64,000 bases of DNA from NCBI RefSeq assembly GCF_943736975.1, contig NZ_CALSFO010000003.1, forward strand, positions 1 to 64,000. The letters run 5' to 3'. This DNA comes from Streptococcus sp. Marseille-Q0941. Lineage in GTDB: Bacteria > Bacillota > Bacilli > Lactobacillales > Streptococcaceae. The position numbers and the translations under genes are program-made. Below are positions 1-8,617 of the stretch, piece by piece. Every line of letters begins with the position of its first letter. The stretch's first letter is position 1. Below the pieces are notes generated by a model. The model made no database searches. It worked only from the letters and a program-made list of their open reading frames with translations, and was not told the origin of the DNA.

Positions 1-957
1 GCATTGACCCCAAGCGATAGTGACTTGTATGTGAATGGTGCCTCTGTTTCCGCTCAACAACCATCACAAACCACATACACAGATAGTGTGAACGATGGCA
101 CATGGACCTTCAAGGGTTACGACGCAGACAATGCAGTCGTCAACAAGGCCAGTGTATCCTTCGTCGGTAAATGGACCTTTGAAGCTAACAAGTACCAAGC
201 TACTTATCGCTTCGAGAGCGCAACGGCAGGTAAGCAACTTCCAGCAGGTATCACAGCCTTGACTCCAAGCGACAGTGCAACTTATGTGAACGGTGACTCT
301 GTTTCCGCTCAACAACCATCACAAACCACATACACAGATAGTGTGAACGATGGCACTTGGACCTTCAAGGGTTACGACGCAGCTAGCGCCGTTGTCAACA
401 AGGCTGATGTAGAGTTTGTAGGAAAATGGACCTTTGAAGCTAACAAGTATCAAGCAAGTTACCGCTTCGAGAGTGAGACAGCAGGTAAGCAACTTCCAGC
501 AGCTATCGCAGCATTGACCCCAAGCGACAGTACAACATATGTGAATGGTGACTATGTTACCGCTCAACAACCATCACAAACCATATACACAGATAGTGTG
601 AACGATGGCGTTTGGATCTTCAATGGTTACGACGCACCTAGCGCCGTTGTCAACAAGTCTGATGTAGAGTTTGTAGGAAAATGGGCCTTTGGAGCCAACA
701 GGTATCTAGCTACTTACCGCTTCGAGAGTGAGACAGCAGGTAAGCAACTTCCAGCAGCCATCGCAGCATTGACCCCAAGCGATAGTGACTTGTATGTGAA
801 TGGTGCCTCTGTTTCCGCTCAACAACCATCACAAACCACATACACAGATAGTGTGAACGATGGCACATGGACCTTCAAGGGTTACGACGCAGCTAGCGCC
901 GTTGTCAACAAGTCCAATGTATCCTTCGTCGGTAAATGGGTCTTTGAAGCTAAGCAA
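1..957 (+). repeat. 255-bp SHIRT coding repeats
   Basis: There are four head-to-tail copies with a period of 255 bp (starts 1, 256, 511, 766). Copies 1 and 4 are nearly identical at the DNA level and copy 3 is the most diverged. High nucleotide identity allows copy-number change by recombination or slippage, which would alter stalk length. Confidence 0.9.
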
Positions 958-1308
958 GCTCCTAGTCCTCAGCCAGAACCAGCACCACAACCGCAACCGC
1001 AGCCAGAACCAGCGCCACAGCCGCAGCCACAACCAGAACCAGCGCCGCAACCAAATCCAGTTCCACCAGTGAACCCAGGGGGAGAGCAGGGAGCTGATAA
1101 TAACCAGGCAGATAGACATCAACCAGAACAACCAAGAAAACCTGAAGAGAATCCACCAGCTCAAAGTCCAGCAGGAGAAAAAGCAAAACAAGCTACATTG
1201 CCAAATACAGGTAGCACTGCACCGCTTTCACTCACTGGACTAATGACTAGCTCTCTTCTTGCAGGTCTAGCAGCGTTGCTTCTTGGTCGCAAGCGGAAAG
1301 ATGATTAA
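1..1308 (+). CDS. LPXTG cell-wall adhesin with SHIRT repeats (3' part only)
   Basis: The reading frame is open from the first base, so the gene begins outside the window. It encodes four tandem copies of an 85-residue unit starting at bases 1, 256, 511 and 766. They match the SHIRT domain (Streptococcal High Identity Repeats in Tandem), known as rod-like stalks that project adhesin heads. A Pro/Gln-rich wall-spanning stretch of PQPEPAP units follows (about 960-1070). The C-terminus is a sortase A signal: LPNTG near residue 400, a hydrophobic helix and the tail GRKRKDD. The product is a secreted, peptidoglycan-anchored surface protein. The ligand-binding head is not in the window, so its target cannot be named. 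Confidence 0.9.
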   Translation, partial: ALTPSDSDLYVNGASVSAQQPSQTTYTDSVNDGTWTFKGYDADNAVVNKASVSFVGKWTFEANKYQATYRFESATAGKQLPAGITALTPSDSATYVNGDSVSAQQPSQTTYTDSVNDGTWTFKGYDAASAVVNKADVEFVGKWTFEANKYQASYRFESETAGKQLPAAIAALTPSDSTTYVNGDYVTAQQPSQTIYTDSVNDGVWIFNGYDAPSAVVNKSDVEFVGKWAFGANRYLATYRFESETAGKQLPAAIAALTPSDSDLYVNGASVSAQQPSQTTYTDSVNDGTWTFKGYDAASAVVNKSNVSFVGKWVFEAKQAPSPQPEPAPQPQPQPEPAPQPQPQPEPAPQPNPVPPVNPGGEQGADNNQADRHQPEQPRKPEENPPAQSPAGEKAKQATLPNTGSTAPLSLTGLMTSSLLAGLAALLLGRKRKDD

Positions 1309-1403
1309 GTACTGATTTTATCTAGGTATATCGACTTTTATAAGATTATTAAGCAGGTAGTTGACTGTTTGACAAATCTATCTGAGTCGCAAGCTTTAAG
1401 GCT

Positions 1404-1434
1404 GAGAGAAGACCAATTTGGTCTTCTCTTTTTG
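1404..1434 (+). terminator. Rho-independent terminator after the adhesin
   Basis: A perfect stem (GAGAAGACCA / TGGTCTTCTC) with a 3-nt loop is followed by TTTTTG. It lies about 95 bases downstream of the adhesin stop. The rest of 1309-1560 holds no gene that I can support, only the helicase promoter region (TATAAA-like box near 1549). Confidence 0.85.
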
Positions 1435-1581
1435 CATTTTGGATAGAAAGCAAATGTGTGATTTTTAGTATAAGAGAGGTATTTAGAGAAATTGAGAGCC
1501 TTGTGATAGGTCAGATGAGTTGGACTACTGAAAATGGTCAAAATATGGTATAAAGGTTAGATGAATAGAATCGAGGAAATT

Positions 1582-2925
1582 ATGTCATTTACACAATTTA
1601 AATTTAAAAACTATATAGAAAAGGCTTTGGAGGAGTTGAATTTTACGACTCCTACCGAGGTTCAGGAAAAGTTGATTCCTATTGTCTTGGCAGGTCGTGA
1701 CTTGGTTGGTGAATCCAAAACAGGTTCAGGGAAGACTCACACTTTCCTGTTGCCGATTTTCCAACAATTGGATGAGGAGAGCGATAGTGTACAGGCAGTT
1801 ATCACAGCTCCGAGTCGTGAATTGGCAACGCAGATTTACCAAGCGGCTCGTCAGATTGCTGCCCACTCAGATGTGGAAGTTCGTGTGGTCAACTATGTCG
1901 GTGGTACGGATAAGGCTCGTCAGATTGAAAAACTTGCCAGCAACCAACCACATATCGTTATCGGAACACCAGGTCGCATCTATGACTTGGTCAAATCTGG
2001 TGATTTAGCTATTCACAAGGCCAAGATCTTTGTCGTCGATGAAGCCGATATGACCTTGGATATGGGATTCTTAGAGACAGTCGATAAGATTGCAGGGAGC
2101 CTTCCGAAAGACTTGCAGTTCATGGTCTTTTCAGCGACTATTCCACAAAAATTGTAACCGTTCTTGAAAAAATACTTGTCAAATCCTGTTATGGAAAAAA
2201 TCAAGACCAAAACGATTATCTCAGACACCATTGATAACTGGTTGATTTCGACCAAGGGGCGTGATAAGAATGCTCAGATTTATGAATTGACTCAAGTCAT
2301 GCAGCCTTATTTGGCAATGATCTTTGTTAACACAAAAACGCGTGCTGATGAGTTACATGCATACTTGACTGCTCAAGGATTGAAGGTAGCTAAGGTTCAT
2401 GGAGATATTGCTCCTCGTGAGCGCAAGCGGATCATGAATCAGGTGAAAAATCTGGTTTTTGAGTACATTGTCGCAACGGACTTGACAGCGCGTGGGATTG
2501 ACATTGAAGGTGTTAGTCATGTCATCAATGACGCCATTCCGCAAGACTTGTCCTTCTTTGTTCACCGTGTTGGACGAACTGGGCGCAACGGACTGCCTGG
2601 TACAGCTATCACCCTTTACCAGCCTAGTGATGACTCGGATATCCGTGAGTTGGAGAAATTAGGAATCAAGTTTACTCCTAAGATGGTCAAAGATGGAGAG
2701 TTTCAAGATACCTATGACCGTGATCGTCGTGCCAATCGTGAGAAGAAGCAGGAAAAACTGGATATCGAAATGATTGGCTTGGTTAAAAAGAAAAAGAAAA
2801 AAGTCAAACCAGGCTATAAGAAGAAGATTCAATGGGCGGTGGATGAAAAACGTCGGAAGACTAAGCGAGCAGAAAGTCGTGCCCGTGGACGTGCAGAACG
2901 TAAAGCTAAACGCCAAACATTTTAA
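1582..2925 (+). pseudogene. cshB: DEAD-box RNA helicase (CshB-like), interrupted by an in-frame TAA
   Basis: ATP-dependent RNA helicase of the CshB/DeaD family, acting in cold-shock and RNA remodelling. RecA domain 1 has Walker A SKTGSGKTH, the DEAD-box variant VDEADM and SAT. RecA domain 2 has VATDLTARGID and HRVGRTGR, then a Lys/Arg-rich RNA-binding tail. Reading is continuous except for TAA at 2155-2157, right after SATIPQKL. The following codons (PFLKKYL) stay in the same frame, and the pneumococcal relative, as I recall it, has Gln here, so one CAA-to-TAA change explains it. I chose ATG 1582 because GAGGAA lies 6-11 bases upstream; ATG 1561 lacks a site. Either the gene is inactive or two half-proteins are made. 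Confidence 0.85.
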
Positions 2926-3097
2926 AAATGAAACAGTAGGACCAAGTGGTTTTACTGTTTTTGTATAGTTCTAAATCGGGATTGTCAGAATTCATAAGTA
3001 GATGATGTTAAAAACTTAAAATTTAATCAGATCATTCTTTTAGTTTTCTGAAGTTTATAGTATACTTAAATTAAAAATAGATTGTAGGAGAAGTACA

Positions 3098-3307
3098 ATG
3101 AAAGACTTTAAAGACTTTATTGCTGGGATTGGTGAAATAAATGTTATTGTTTATTTGATATATGTGTGTACTGGTCTCGCTCCTCTCTTTCATATATTGG
3201 TCATCGGTTCAGAATTAAGCACTGGAAAAATAGTTTTAACCATCTTAGGTATACTTTACGCTATCCTTTTAACGATTGCTAGAATTTATCGAAAGTTTTT
3301 CTGGTAA
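3098..3307 (+). CDS. Small membrane protein, unknown function
   Basis: A 69-residue protein starting 8 bases after a GGAGAA ribosome site. Two hydrophobic segments (about residues 14-36 and 43-60) are separated by a short polar loop, and the tail RIYRKFFW is basic, so both ends are probably cytoplasmic. It stands alone between the helicase and an IS remnant. I recognise no family; small two-helix proteins of this kind in streptococci are often bacteriocin immunity or uncharacterised membrane peptides. The reading frame and start are reasonable, the function is unknown. Confidence 0.6.
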   Translation: MKDFKDFIAGIGEINVIVYLIYVCTGLAPLFHILVIGSELSTGKIVLTILGILYAILLTIARIYRKFFW

Positions 3308-3346
3308 GAATCATCATGAAATATTAAAATCCCATCAGAAATTTGA

Positions 3347-3688
3347 ACTGCACCCCAAAAGTTAGACAGAAAAAATCTAACTTTTGGGGTGTTTTATTAT
3401 GAAATTGAATTATGAAGATAAAGTTCAGATTTATGAACTAAGAAAGCAAGGACAAAGCTTCAAACAGCTTTCGAAAAGATTTGGTGTGGATGTTTCTGGT
3501 CTAAAGTACATGATGAAATTTATTGACCGTTATGGCATAGATATCGTCAAGAAAGGGCTGAATCGTTATTATTCTTCAGAACTAAAACAACAAACGAATT
3601 AAAGTCAAACTAAAAGGACTTAGCCCTGTGCAATACAGAACTAAATCCTTGCAATAATTATTTGTCCAACTTTTAGGGGTCAGTACAG
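3347..3688 (+). mobile_element. Internally deleted IS3-family element
   Basis: The left end begins with TGCACCCCAAAAGTTAGAC and the right end carries the related inverted sequence TGTCCAACTTTTAGGGG. Between them are the start of an OrfA-type transposase (3399-3602) and the last codons of an OrfB, reading KLKGLSPVQYRTKSLQ up to a stop near 3657. The central ~900 bases of a normal IS3 element, including the DDE catalytic core, are gone. It cannot move by itself but keeps both ends and could be mobilised in trans. The first ~47 bases recur at 55203-55253. Confidence 0.8.
3399..3602 (+). pseudogene. Transposase OrfA N-terminal remnant
   Basis: A 67-residue product with an N-terminal helix-turn-helix (YEDKVQIYELRKQGQSFKQL, then SKRFGV) typical of IS150/IS861-group OrfA proteins, which bind the terminal repeats. 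A full OrfA is about 170 residues. Here the frame runs into OrfB-derived sequence and stops, so only the DNA-binding half remains. It could act as a dominant-negative binder of the IS ends, but expression is not evident. Confidence 0.75.
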
Positions 3689-3752
3689 TTTTCCTTTTTG
3701 GTATAAAATATGTGCTTCCTATGATTAGGCAATTTTCTGAATCGAAAAATGA

Positions 3753-4751
3753 CTAAATAGAAAGAGAGATTTCAAAGCCTTGCATCCATTCGGATTTTAC
3801 TGTGATTTCGATTTTTAAAGCATCTGCTAATTGTTTGACAAGATAGAGACCCATGCCTGTTGATTTTTTCCTTGTCTCTCCTGAATCACCTGTAAATCCT
3901 TTTTCAAAGATATGAGGGAGGTCGCAAGCTTTAACTCCACACCCATTATCCCTAATAATCAGGGTTTTGCGCCCCTTGTCACTTGACATAGAAATCTTGA
4001 GTTCTGGTTTGTCAGAGCTATATTTAAGGGCGTTGGCTAGTATTTGAGACAGGATAAATCCAAAACTGCGTTGATCAGTGTAGCAGATTCCTTGTATGTT
4101 CTCTAACTTAATCGTAAAATTCTTTTCTTTGAGCAAGGGATCAAAGTTCTCCAAAAGATCTTGGATACACTCTTCTAGGTCAAGGTCTTCAAATAGAAAA
4201 TCATTTTTCTCACTTTTCACCCTGTAGTAGAATAGGATCTGTGATACATTTCCTTGGATTTGATTTTTCACATAGTCCAATTTAAAAGCAGTATCCTCAG
4301 GTAGTTGGTCACTTTGATTGTCTAAAAGGAGGGAAAGAAGCGATAAAGGAAGTTTAATCTCATGCGCCCATTTTTCAACATAGTCCTCGTACTCGGCTAG
4401 TAATGAGTTGAGTTTTCCTATTTGAGCCTGCTTTTGATAAAGGGTATCTGCTATTTTTTCAATGCTTTCTTTCTCTGAGGCACTTGATAAATTCAATAAT
4501 TCAAGCTCAGTATCGATCTTAGGGTTGGCTATGAAGGATTTATAAGCAGCGGATTTTTTTCTTTCTTTTCTTATAAGTAAGAATGATAGGATGAAAAAAA
4601 GCAGGACGGTGGCTAAAATATAGAGAAGGATGAGAGCTTGAAACATTCTCACATCTGAAAGCCAAAGCAGGACAGCTGTGAATAGATCAAATGCTAAGAG
4701 AACAAGTAACCAAGGCAGATAACTAGCTAGATATTTTAGGTTATGTTTCAT
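3753..4751 (-). CDS. bceS: Intramembrane-sensing histidine kinase (BceS-like)
   Basis: A 332-residue kinase with two N-terminal membrane helices (about residues 9-31 and 36-60) and almost no extracellular loop, the layout of kinases that sense peptide antibiotics through a partner BceAB transporter. The H-box is KWAHEIKLPLSLL (phospho-acceptor His near 133). The ATP domain has DNGCGV and GMGLYLVKQL. Its start overlaps the response-regulator stop by 11 bases, so the two are translationally coupled. It is the last gene of the bceA-bceB-bceR-bceS run. Family knowledge predicts a response to bacitracin or lantibiotics. Confidence 0.88.
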   Translation of the reverse strand: MKHNLKYLASYLPWLLVLLAFDLFTAVLLWLSDVRMFQALILLYILATVLLFFILSFLLIRKERKKSAAYKSFIANPKIDTELELLNLSSASEKESIEKIADTLYQKQAQIGKLNSLLAEYEDYVEKWAHEIKLPLSLLSLLLDNQSDQLPEDTAFKLDYVKNQIQGNVSQILFYYRVKSEKNDFLFEDLDLEECIQDLLENFDPLLKEKNFTIKLENIQGICYTDQRSFGFILSQILANALKYSSDKPELKISMSSDKGRKTLIIRDNGCGVKACDLPHIFEKGFTGDSGETRKKSTGMGLYLVKQLADALKIEITVKSEWMQGFEISLSI

Positions 4752-5424
4752 CTGGACTTACCTCTTCTAGCTTGTAACCAATACCTCTGACGGACTTGAC
4801 TTTAAGGGCAATGCCAGCCTGTTTCATCATCTTTTTCAGCCTTGCAATGTTTACTTGTAGGGCATTTTCATCGATGAACTCAGTTGTATTCCACAGTTTC
4901 ATGCTTAGTTCTTCTTTTGTGACAACAGAATCAGTTGCCACTAATAAGGTTTCTAACAATTTTCCTTGATTTTGGGGGAGTAAAATCGAGTGTCCATTTA
5001 TATAAAGGGTATAGGTATTTCGATCCAGTAGAAAATTATCTTTTTCAAGTAGATTTTGTCTACCTTCATAGCGTTTCAAGATATTTTCTATACGTGCCAA
5101 GAATCTTTCTTTCTTGAAAGGTTTTGTTAAGTACTCATCTGCCCCTAATTTCAGGGCGTAGATCTCATCTTTTAGTTGTTCACGGGAAGTGAGAACCAAT
5201 ATGGGCACAGAGCGTTTTGACTTGAGATTTTTACAAATTTGAAAACCTGTTTCTCCTGGCAAATTCAAATCTAGTATGATTAAATCCGTATCGTATTGCA
5301 ATACTTGCTGGCTTGTATCTTTGAAGTCAGTCAACTTATCAACTTGATAACCCGCATTCTCTAACAAAATGACAATTTCATCTCGAATCAAGGCTTCATC
5401 TTCAATAACCAGAATATGCTTCAT
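4741..5424 (-). CDS. bceR: OmpR-family response regulator (BceR-like)
   Basis: A 227-residue regulator. The receiver domain (about 1-115) has the phospho-acceptor Asp in LIILDLNLPG and a conserved Lys in YLTKPFKKE. The C-terminal winged helix (about 130-220) ends in VRGIGYKLE. ATG 5424 follows AAAGGAGGAGCC. It should phosphorylate-dependently activate the upstream transporter genes bceA and bceB. It is separated from bceB by ~32 bases and overlaps bceS, so all four genes look like one transcription unit. Confidence 0.88.
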   Translation of the reverse strand: MKHILVIEDEALIRDEIVILLENAGYQVDKLTDFKDTSQQVLQYDTDLIILDLNLPGETGFQICKNLKSKRSVPILVLTSREQLKDEIYALKLGADEYLTKPFKKERFLARIENILKRYEGRQNLLEKDNFLLDRNTYTLYINGHSILLPQNQGKLLETLLVATDSVVTKEELSMKLWNTTEFIDENALQVNIARLKKMMKQAGIALKVKSVRGIGYKLEEVSPDET

Positions 5425-5456
5425 ATCGGCTCCTCCTTTTCCTATTTTATTCTACC

Positions 5457-7511
5457 TTATTCATCTCTTTTGGGTTCCATTAAGGACAACAAGTACTTGT
5501 TGCTATTTTTCTTTACAATTTTTATATAGATGACTTCAAAGCCTGCTAAGAGCAGTACGATCAGCATGGCTGTGATAAATTTCTGCCCCATGACCATTCT
5601 TGCACTGGCTGGTACTATTCCTGTGAGGAGGGAGCCCACTCCAAAGCTACTACTGATAAGTGCAAGGGTTATTGGCAGACCGAAATACCAATTGATTTGC
5701 TTTTCTGAAGATTTACAAAGAGTTTCGTAGTTGGCTCCGAGATGGATCAAGGTTTGGTATCGTCTGTAGGATTGTCTTTGTCCCATCAAAAACTGAACGC
5801 CGATAATTGTATTTGCAACAACAAGGAAGATGATAGCCAGATAGATAGTGATATAGCTGGCAGAGATAATGTAAAATAATTGTCTTCCCATATTTTGTAT
5901 ATAGCTTTCATAGCCAAGAGAGGTTTGATTTAGCTTTTCATTCGTATCTGAGATAGCTCTCATCAAGCCTTTTTCTTTGACCAGCTCAGGAGCCAAGATA
6001 CCGCTGACATAGTTCGAGTAGTGACCGTCTGTATAGTTCATAAAGGTCTCATCTGGGACTATGAGGGCTACAGAAATGGTTATTTCACGGTCCGTTACAA
6101 TTGGTAAAGACTGTACTTCGCCAATCAATTTTACATCATTTCCCATGACTTTGATATGAGGATTTGCTTTCAGAACAGAGTTAACCAAGTTCTCATCAGG
6201 GAGAAAATCTTTCCCCATATACAAGTAGGCTTCCTTGCTAGTTAGTTCTAGAGGTAGCAGACCTGCAGCCCTTCTAAGCTCATTGTATTCAGAGAGTGGC
6301 AAAAGGTGGGAACTTATATATATTTGGAAATTATGGACTAAGATTTCCTTGTTCTTACTTTCTTTTTGCTCTTTCAATACCTTGATGAACTGTTCAAAGG
6401 ACATTGACTTGTGTTCTTTAGGTTCGCCTACTTTGATTTGCAGAATCTTTGAAAACTGTGATGCCAGTCCAGCAGCTTCAAGCTCTTTTTTAACTGTATT
6501 TACATCAAGATTTTCATCTGTTTCCTGCTTGCTATCTCTAAATGTATAATCCAATACGTGGGTTTGATTGCCTGAATTGCCGCTTGCAATGGCCACACCT
6601 GCTCCAAAGAGGCACAAGGCAGAGAAGATTAAGAGGGAGCAGACAGCCAGTATAGTTGAGCGCTGGATAACTAATTCCTGAATCTGTCTAAAATTATAGG
6701 CATGAAGTTTTCGATTGTTTCCAAGCTTGACCAAAAAGTCTATAAATAAACGCATACCAAAGAAGAGGAGGATAGTTCCCAGAGTACCCAAGAGAACGGT
6801 GATGCCCATGGTTATGACACTCTCCCAAGCTCGTCCACTCATACCCATGTAATAGGCTGTTCCTAGAAGCAAAATTCCGAGGAAAGAAGCAAGAAGGTGA
6901 ACCCCCTTGGGGAGTAGTTTCTTCATGCCAGAAGGAGAATAGGATAGCAGATCTCCGATTTCCTTATTGGCTGTTTTTGCACTTAAAAGGATAAAGACAG
7001 CTAATTTTACGGCTAGAAAACCGATGATTGTATAGAATAGAGCTGTAGTAGATAGAGAAAATTGATGTTCAATAATCCCTAGCCCAACAATTTTAGCGGT
7101 TATTAGGCTAATCAGTTCTGAAATTAAGATTGAAATTGGAAGACCTATTCCAAGAGCAAGGATACTGTTTCTCAAATCCTCGAGTAGGAGCAGCAAGAAC
7201 AGTTTGCTTCTTCGCATTCCCAGTGTGAGATAGACACCAAATTCATGTTTTCTCCTTTCCATCTGCATACTGCTTGCGAAGTAGACTAGAAAAAAGAGAA
7301 TAAAGAGGGTTGCTACGTAAAGAATAGGAATCATGCTAAAGAGTTTATTTACAGCGTCACTTTCTATTTGTTTTAGAAAGAGCATCACATCTTGATGGGA
7401 CAAAGAAAGGATGATGTAAAAGGAGATAATAGAAAGAACCATAGAACTGAAGTACAAGCCATTATTCTTTCGATCCCTCTTGCTATTTCTTGAGACTAAT
7501 TTAGAAAACAT
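5457..7511 (-). CDS. bceB: BceB-type FtsX permease of a peptide-antibiotic ABC transporter
   Basis: A ~684-residue membrane protein with the BceB plan: one N-terminal helix, two FtsX-like helix clusters and, between helices 7 and 8 (about residues 310-540), a large extracellular domain that binds the antibiotic or lipid-II complex. I chose ATG 7511, 8 bases after GGAGG; upstream GTG/ATG codons at 7520 and 7517 overlap the site. It overlaps the end of bceA by 11 bases. The transporter frees lipid II cycle intermediates from bacitracin-like peptides and also signals drug flux to the BceS kinase. Confidence 0.88.
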   Translation of the reverse strand: MFSKLVSRNSKRDRKNNGLYFSSMVLSIISFYIILSLSHQDVMLFLKQIESDAVNKLFSMIPILYVATLFILFFLVYFASSMQMERRKHEFGVYLTLGMRRSKLFLLLLLEDLRNSILALGIGLPISILISELISLITAKIVGLGIIEHQFSLSTTALFYTIIGFLAVKLAVFILLSAKTANKEIGDLLSYSPSGMKKLLPKGVHLLASFLGILLLGTAYYMGMSGRAWESVITMGITVLLGTLGTILLFFGMRLFIDFLVKLGNNRKLHAYNFRQIQELVIQRSTILAVCSLLIFSALCLFGAGVAIASGNSGNQTHVLDYTFRDSKQETDENLDVNTVKKELEAAGLASQFSKILQIKVGEPKEHKSMSFEQFIKVLKEQKESKNKEILVHNFQIYISSHLLPLSEYNELRRAAGLLPLELTSKEAYLYMGKDFLPDENLVNSVLKANPHIKVMGNDVKLIGEVQSLPIVTDREITISVALIVPDETFMNYTDGHYSNYVSGILAPELVKEKGLMRAISDTNEKLNQTSLGYESYIQNMGRQLFYIISASYITIYLAIIFLVVANTIIGVQFLMGQRQSYRRYQTLIHLGANYETLCKSSEKQINWYFGLPITLALISSSFGVGSLLTGIVPASARMVMGQKFITAMLIVLLLAGFEVIYIKIVKKNSNKYLLSLMEPKRDE

Positions 7512-8274
7512 TGCCATCACCTCCAGCCAGGGCTGCCATGACCTTTAATATTCTGTGATAGAAGTCCTCTTGACTTTCTCTTGGATAGTCGCGTCGAATT
7601 TCATGGAATAGTTTTCCGTCTTGGATAAACAAGATGCGGTTGCAAAAGCTGGCTGCAACGGAGTCGTGGGTTACCATGAGAATGGTGGTTTCTTCCACTT
7701 GATTCATTTCGGATAATTTTTGCATCAAAATGGTCGCATTTTTTGAATCCAAAGCTCCTGTGGGCTCATCTGCAAATACAATCTTAGGGTCTAAAATCAA
7801 GGCACGCGCAGCAGCTACCCTTTGCCGTTGACCACCTGATAATTGAGATGGGAACTTATCCAGAAGTTCAGAAATATCCAGATATTGGGAAAGCAATTCT
7901 AACCGAACCTTGCTTTCGTTGGCATCGACCTTGTGCAAAGACAAGGGGAGTAAAATATTTTCTTTGGCTGTCAGATTGTCCAAAAGCTCAAAATTTTGAA
8001 AGAGGTAACCAATTTCCTTGCCACGATAATCAGCTAACTGACTACCTTTTAACTGACCTAAATCTTTTTCTTGCATTTGAATGGAGCCGTCAGTTGGTTT
8101 GATGATAGTAGCGAGACAGTTAAGAAGGGTTGTTTTCCCAGAACCACTGCTCCCCATAATCCCTAAGAACTCACCTTTGACAACTTGAAAAGATATACCG
8201 TTCAAGGCTTTGGTGATATTGGGCTCTTTCCCATAATGCTTTTTTAATGATTCTACTCGTAAAATTGTTTCCAT
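7501..8274 (-). CDS. bceA: BceA-type ABC ATPase
   Basis: A 257-residue ATPase of the MacB/BceA group that powers BceB. Walker A is GSSGSGKTT, the signature is LSGGQRQRVA, and Walker B is IVFADEPTGALDS with an H-loop in MVTHDS. ATG 8274 is preferred over 8289 because GGAGG lies 13 to 9 bases upstream. It is the first gene of the four-gene unit, so the promoter should lie between 8275 and 8460; AT-rich sequence there includes TATAGTATG-like boxes, but I cannot fix the start point. Confidence 0.9.
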   Translation of the reverse strand: METILRVESLKKHYGKEPNITKALNGISFQVVKGEFLGIMGSSGSGKTTLLNCLATIIKPTDGSIQMQEKDLGQLKGSQLADYRGKEIGYLFQNFELLDNLTAKENILLPLSLHKVDANESKVRLELLSQYLDISELLDKFPSQLSGGQRQRVAAARALILDPKIVFADEPTGALDSKNATILMQKLSEMNQVEETTILMVTHDSVAASFCNRILFIQDGKLFHEIRRDYPRESQEDFYHRILKVMAALAGGDGNVF

Positions 8275-8460
8275 GTGAAACACCTCCATCTTTTGTTACT
8301 TTCATTATAGTATGAATCAGAGGAGAATAACACTTACGGATGATGTAAGAAATCTTTATCATTAGGTTATTGGAGCTATACTTACTATATTATAGCATGG
8401 TTTCAAGGATTTAAAAAGAGGAGTTGAGAGTCGAGAAATTTTCCTAATATTGAAATTATA

Positions 8461-8503
8461 AAAAATAATACCACTGTATTCCATGCTACAGCAGTATTAT
8501 TTT
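8461..8503. terminator. Former guaA terminator, now at the far side of the island
   Basis: A long stem pairs AATAATACCACTGTA with TACAGCAGTATTATT (one bulge), flanked by A and T runs on both sides, so it can work in both directions. In an uninterrupted chromosome it would lie about 20 bases downstream of guaA. The island has moved it ~50 kb away from that gene. Confidence 0.75.
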
Positions 8504-8522
8504 TTATTTTATAGGAAACTTT

Positions 8523-8543
8523 ATTCCCACTCAACGGTTGCAG
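8523..8543. other. attL of the guaA island
   Basis: A 21-base copy of the guaA 3' end, identical to 59138-59158. To its left is the original downstream sequence of guaA: the bases TTA at 8521-8523 would give the original TAA stop codon on the minus strand. Confidence 0.88.
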
Positions 8544-8593
8544 ACTCCTTGAAAATCGCTATATAATAGGCTTTTTAAGGAGTTAGTAATTCT

Positions 8594-8613
8594 TTGGTGG
8601 GGTTTTTGGTGGG
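8594..8613 (+). repeat. Paired TTGGTGGG arm-type sites near attL
   Basis: TTGGTGGG occurs at 8594-8601 and 8606-8613, a 12-base step, just beyond the integrase stop codon. A matching pair (CTGGTGGG, TTGGTGGG) with the same step lies at 59026-59045 near attR. Integrases of this type have an AP2-like N-terminal arm-binding domain, so these are likely arm sites. Confidence 0.6.
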
Positions 8614-8617
8614 AATG

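Noticed and set aside
829-1191. Leu/Trp-rich minus-strand frames opposite the Pro/Gln repeats
   Set aside because: They are mirror frames of the CAGCCA-type repeats, have no ribosome site and an improbable composition.
2155-2157. Stop-codon recoding in the helicase
   Set aside because: TAA is not read as selenocysteine or pyrrolysine and no stimulatory structure is evident; a nonsense mutation is simpler.
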